Assembly: GCA_016930635.1 (NCBI GenBank)
Contig: JAFGGI010000013.1
Location: forward strand, 1 to 57,249
Direction of reading: 5' to 3'
DNA length: 57,249 nucleotides
Source: Sedimentisphaerales bacterium
Lineage (GTDB): Bacteria > Planctomycetota > Phycisphaerae > Sedimentisphaerales > UBA12454
Shown piece by piece: positions 54,227 through 57,249 of the stretch. How positions within the stretch are numbered: the first letter of the stretch is position 1; every line of letters starts with the position of its first letter. The notes beneath the pieces were generated by a model. The model was not told where the DNA came from. It did no database searches and was given only the letters and a program-made list of their open reading frames with translations. The position numbers and the translations under genes are program-made.

Positions 54227-54724
54227 ATGGCAGAAAATAACAAAATAGTGGCGGTAGTAATGGGCTCAGATTCCGATATGCCGACGATGCAGGCCTGTAT
54301 TGATAAATTAAAGGATTTTGGCATAACCCCCGAGGTTCGTATCATCTCGGCCCACAGGACGCCTGATATCGCCGCTGATTTCGCCGACAACGCTGCTAAA
54401 AACGGCACTAAGATAATAATCGCCGCTGCCGGCATGGCAGCCCACCTCGCCGGTTCCCTGGCTGGCAGAACAACTCTGCCGATTATAGGTGTCCCGCTTG
54501 CAGCTTCTCAGTCCCCCGCAGGTATCGATGCACTGTTAAGCACTGTCCAGATGCCGTCTGGGGTTCCCGTTGCATCAATGGCTATCGGAAAAGCCGGGGC
54601 AGTTAATGCCGCTATATTTGCGGTACAGATTTTAGCACTTAGCGATGAAAAACTTGCTGCTAAACTGGCCGATTTTAGAAAAGCACAGCGCGAAAAAGTC
54701 ATCAAAAAAGACTCTGCCGTTTAG
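54227..54724 (+). CDS. purE: 5-(carboxyamino)imidazole ribonucleotide mutase PurE
   Basis: 165 aa, class I PurE. It moves the carboxyl group of N5-CAIR to give CAIR in purine synthesis. MGSDSDMPTM, SAHRTPD (catalytic His) and AGMAAHLAGSLAGRTTLPIIGVP are diagnostic. AGGGA lies before the ATG. purK is not adjacent. An AT-rich leader with TCCGTGTTAATCCGTGTC lies before it, an intergenic sequence frequent in environmental genomes. Confidence 0.94.
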   Translation: MAENNKIVAVVMGSDSDMPTMQACIDKLKDFGITPEVRIISAHRTPDIAADFADNAAKNGTKIIIAAAGMAAHLAGSLAGRTTLPIIGVPLAASQSPAGIDALLSTVQMPSGVPVASMAIGKAGAVNAAIFAVQILALSDEKLAAKLADFRKAQREKVIKKDSAV

Positions 54725-54747
54725 TCTCTGCCCAGAGTATTTTTTCG

Positions 54748-55119
54748 TTATTTATTCCGCTTTTCTAATCTCTCCTTTGTTTCACTGCGGATTTCCTCAA
54801 ATTGCTCTCTTTTTACACCAACTTGTTTTGCGATATTCAGGACAATCTTTTTTTCCATAGGATGAAATTTTTTGTCGCAGTAAGCCACAAAGAGCATATC
54901 TTCGACGGTGCGGAGCCTGTCAGACAGGCGGGCAGGGGGAATGACTTTAAAATCATCAGCCATCGACATATCGAGAGCTTTTCTTGTTTCGAGGTAGCCT
55001 GCGCCGATTTCCTTGGCGATTTCCTGGATCATGTAGTCTTCTTCGACTTCAAAATTTTCATCTGCGCGAGCCAGGTAGTAGATATTTGCCAGATATTGTA
55101 TTTGTTCAGTTTGGTTCAT
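54748..55119 (-). CDS. TerB/DjlA-like helical protein
   Basis: 123 aa from the ATG at 55119, with GAGGAGG upstream; a TTG 15 bases earlier is unlikely. An all-helical domain with YLARADENFEVEEDYMIQEIA and FVAYCDKKFHPMEKKIVLNIA, two halves each with acidic residues after a D-x-x-F/K-x-x-x-E pattern, as in TerB-like tellurite-resistance proteins and the DjlA N-terminus. The acidic pattern may bind a metal. Its ribosome-binding site overlaps the end of the upstream zinc-ribbon gene. Confidence 0.7.
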   Translation of the reverse strand: MNQTEQIQYLANIYYLARADENFEVEEDYMIQEIAKEIGAGYLETRKALDMSMADDFKVIPPARLSDRLRTVEDMLFVAYCDKKFHPMEKKIVLNIAKQVGVKREQFEEIRSETKERLEKRNK

Positions 55120-55130
55120 ATTGAGCCTCC

Positions 55131-55796
55131 TCAAAGTTTATTCCCACACCAGGGACAATAGTGCCATTTAGCTTTTATTTTTTCGCCGCATTTGGGACAG
55201 ATACCGGCTGCGGTAACGGCATCGAAAGGTGTGTGCCAGACAAACTCGGCTTTGCTGAACGCCCCGGCCGGTTCGAGAATCAAGGTAAGTTTATCTCTTG
55301 TTGCAGCATCAACCATCGGTTTTCCGGTGATATCTTTAAAATCAAATACAAGCATATGCATATTAGTACCTGCTGAAGCGGAAATGGCTGATTTTATCGA
55401 ATCGAGATTTTTCTGGACCTGGGGCGGCACAGAATCAAGCGGTTTTAGGCGGGAAAACGAAGTGCTTTTTAATGTTGCTCTTTTTTGGATTTCTGCCTGG
55501 GTTGCATAGATCTGCTTGCCGTTACTTTCAATGGAGCAATTTACCATAAATATCAGATAAGATCTTAGAAACGATATATCGGTTTGGTTGCTGTCAGCCG
55601 AGACTGCTGCATTGAATTCGAAGGGGAGCCAGATGGCGGATTGGCTTTGACCGGGGGAGACGTTTATGATGGTGATTTCCTTGATGAACTCGCCGAGGTC
55701 AACTCTATGTCTTGTTTCCATAGCAGCGACTGATATGGACAGGACTACAAGGCAGAATAATAAAAACGATTTATATCGAATCAGAAAAGATTTCAT
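55131..55796 (-). CDS. exported or membrane-anchored protein with C-terminal zinc ribbon
   Basis: 221 aa with AAGGATG before the ATG. The N-terminus (about 8-25, FLLFCLVVLSISVAAM) is a signal peptide or anchor. The central 160 residues are beta-rich and unrecognised. The last 22 residues form a zinc ribbon, CPKCGEKIKA then YCPWCGNKL. Zinc ribbons are usually cytoplasmic, so a C-terminal one after an export signal is unusual and leaves topology open. Its stop lies 12 bases before the TerB-like start. Confidence 0.65.
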   Translation of the reverse strand: MKSFLIRYKSFLLFCLVVLSISVAAMETRHRVDLGEFIKEITIINVSPGQSQSAIWLPFEFNAAVSADSNQTDISFLRSYLIFMVNCSIESNGKQIYATQAEIQKRATLKSTSFSRLKPLDSVPPQVQKNLDSIKSAISASAGTNMHMLVFDFKDITGKPMVDAATRDKLTLILEPAGAFSKAEFVWHTPFDAVTAAGICPKCGEKIKAKWHYCPWCGNKL

Positions 55797-55810
55797 AGCT
55801 TACATCCTTT

Positions 55811-56968
55811 CTATAGACACATTTTTAATATCTTTTCGACGGCTTTAGCGTCGATATCCTGATTTTCTCCGATAGAAGAGCCTCGTTCGGCAAAGCGGTC
55901 GACGACCTGTTGGATATCAGCCTTCTTTATATTGTAATGGGCTAATGTGGTCGGCATCTGAATAGAATTGAAAAACGCTGACGTTTTCATTATTGCGGTA
56001 TTGGCCTGCTGTTTTTCATCGCCTTCAGTAACGTTGAAGACCTGACGAGCTATTTTTGCGAGTTTTTTGCATTTATTGTCGAGCTCGTATTTCCACAAGG
56101 CAGGCAGAACGATAGCAAGTGTTTCGGCGTGAGCCAGGCCGAAGAAGGCAGTAAGTTCGTGACCTATTCCGTGTGTGCTCCAGTCTAATCTTACGCCGCA
56201 GCCCAATAGGCCGTTCTGAGCCTGGGTAGCGGTCCACATAAAAGAAGCGTATGCATCGTAGTCTTTTTTGTCGCTCATAAGTGATGGTGCGAGTTCGACA
56301 AGGGTCTGAAGAATTGATATAGCATACCTGTCCTGCAGGGGAGTATTTAAATCTATCGTAGCGTATTGTTCAACGGCGTGAACAAAGGTATCGACGATGC
56401 CGTTGCGGATCTGTTTCTTGTCGAGTGAATAAGTTGTTTCCGGGTCGAGGATAGAAAATTTCGGATAGGTATGTTCTGAGCCGAAGGAGAGTTTTTCTTT
56501 AGTGCTTGATTTTGACATAACCGACCATCGATTCATTTCTGAACCTGTAGCGGGAAGGGTGAGAACTGTTCCTATTGGAATAGCAGAGGTAACAACAGAG
56601 CCGCGGCTTGTTACTATCTGCCACAGGTCATCGTCTTTATATTTTATTCCGGCGGCGATGAATTTTGAGGCATCGAGCACAGAGCCTCCACCAACGGCGA
56701 GGATGAAATCGATCTTTTCTTTTCGCCCGAGCTCAATGGCTTTTATGCAGGTCTCATAGGTTGGGTTCGGTTCGATGTTGGCAAATTCAATTACCTTTCG
56801 ATTTTTTAATGCTTTCATAGCCTGCTGATAGACGCCGTTTTTCTTTATCGAGCCAAAGCCGTAGAGAAAAAGTATTTTTGCCTCCGGTTCTATAAGTTCG
56901 TCAAGCTGGGCAATTGTGTTTTTGCCGAAGATTATTTTAGTCGGATTACAGTATGTAAAATTTTCCAT
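55811..56968 (-). CDS. iron-containing alcohol dehydrogenase (YqhD/BdhA-like)
   Basis: 385 aa from the ATG at 56968 (AGGA nine bases upstream); the open frame continues 69 bases further without support. NAD(P)-binding region AVGGGSVLDASKFIA, metal ligands in VDTFVHAVEQ, HGIGHELTAFFGLAHAET (Asp/His set of group III enzymes). NPTKIIFGKNTIAQL is the standard start for YqhD/BDH-type NADPH-linked aldehyde reductases. Length matches the family. Substrate probably short-chain aldehydes. The final 210 bases of the window hold nothing I can name. Confidence 0.9.
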   Translation of the reverse strand: MENFTYCNPTKIIFGKNTIAQLDELIEPEAKILFLYGFGSIKKNGVYQQAMKALKNRKVIEFANIEPNPTYETCIKAIELGRKEKIDFILAVGGGSVLDASKFIAAGIKYKDDDLWQIVTSRGSVVTSAIPIGTVLTLPATGSEMNRWSVMSKSSTKEKLSFGSEHTYPKFSILDPETTYSLDKKQIRNGIVDTFVHAVEQYATIDLNTPLQDRYAISILQTLVELAPSLMSDKKDYDAYASFMWTATQAQNGLLGCGVRLDWSTHGIGHELTAFFGLAHAETLAIVLPALWKYELDNKCKKLAKIARQVFNVTEGDEKQQANTAIMKTSAFFNSIQMPTTLAHYNIKKADIQQVVDRFAERGSSIGENQDIDAKAVEKILKMCL

Positions 56969-57249
56969 ATTCTCTGTCCTTTTATTGTAGTAACTACCCT
57001 TGTTTTTGTAACCTATTTGGCACTTTTTTACCAGCATAAATGATTATCAGACCATAGAAAATTTATATGAAAAAAATTCAACTTTTCAATACTGATATGC
57101 CGATGTTTCCGGTTGGATAAGAGATAGCCAAAATAAGATGGCTCGATGGCCTAAAAGGCAAAGTTTAGCTGAGCGTGCTTATCCGTCATAGTGAGCGGCA
57201 CACAAGGCGGATGGTAAGCGGGATAGAGCAGGTAAGACGCTAAAACGCA

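Noticed and set aside
57038-57249. Possible gene or mobile-element end at the right edge
   Set aside because: Only a 17-codon frame and no inverted repeat or known motif could be seen in the last 212 bases.

Overview
The window looks like part of a planctomycete chromosome, most likely class Phycisphaerae (Sedimentisphaerales-like). This is inferred from family content, not from a marker gene. The clues are a pseudopilin with an H-Xn-DG signature, secreted RCC1 and GLUG proteins, single planctomycete-style dockerin repeats, a TIGR03790-family protein, and palindrome-rich spacers. Coding density is about 90% and the DNA is moderately AT-rich. I saw no rRNA, tRNA, CRISPR array, integrase or transposase.

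Layout. (1) 0.2-2.6 kb, minus strand: a YiiX/NlpC-P60-like cysteine hydrolase with TPRs and two small membrane proteins that share an ISDRW motif. (2) 2.6-3.6 kb: a dense array of palindromic elements of three families, partly built by segmental duplication. (3) 3.6-11 kb: secreted surface proteins, namely a pseudopilin, a GLUG-repeat protein and three tandem RCC1-dockerin proteins with 7, 7 and 14 repeats. A 155-bp decayed copy of the GLUG gene's leader and 5' end lies just upstream of the pseudopilin gene. (4) 11.5-42 kb, plus strand: 26 co-oriented exopolysaccharide genes. They supply UDP-GlcNAc(3NAc)A (WbpA, B, D, E), UDP-GlcA and probably UDP-GalA (Ugd plus an epimerase), GDP-fucose (Gmd, Fcl) and at least one further deoxysugar (LegB-like dehydratase, nucleotidyltransferase, RMD-like reductase). 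They also encode three GT4 glycosyltransferases, a GT39-like transferase, a methyltransferase, a sugar formyltransferase, a flippase, a polymerase, two secreted proteins (GHL15-like and sialidase-like), an HprK-like P-loop protein, a WD40 membrane protein and an FAD oxidoreductase. (5) 42-48.3 kb: two different initiating phosphoglycosyltransferases (MraY/WecA-like and PglC/WcaJ-like), a divergent ATP-grasp/HAD pair, a TIGR03790 protein, a VanZ-like protein and a LAB_N protein. (6) 48.3-57.2 kb: an exported SagB-type nitroreductase fused to a DJ-1/PfpI domain, then housekeeping genes (hisF, hisH, cyclophilin, Memo, purE, TerB-like, iron alcohol dehydrogenase).

How it works together. The 11.5-48 kb block reads as a Wzx/Wzy-type polysaccharide locus. 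Sugar nucleotides are made first, a lipid-linked unit is started by a phosphoglycosyltransferase, extended by the GT4 enzymes, flipped and polymerised. No outer-membrane Wza, copolymerase Wzc or exosortase gene is in the window.

Most unusual observations: the modular hairpin array; two independent cases where a decayed 5' copy of a gene sits one gene upstream of the intact gene; a candidate structured leader over the GLUG gene's ribosome-binding site; a candidate three-way-junction RNA (or REP relic) ahead of the RCC1 operon; and the exported SagB/DJ-1 fusion that lacks the DJ-1 nucleophile.
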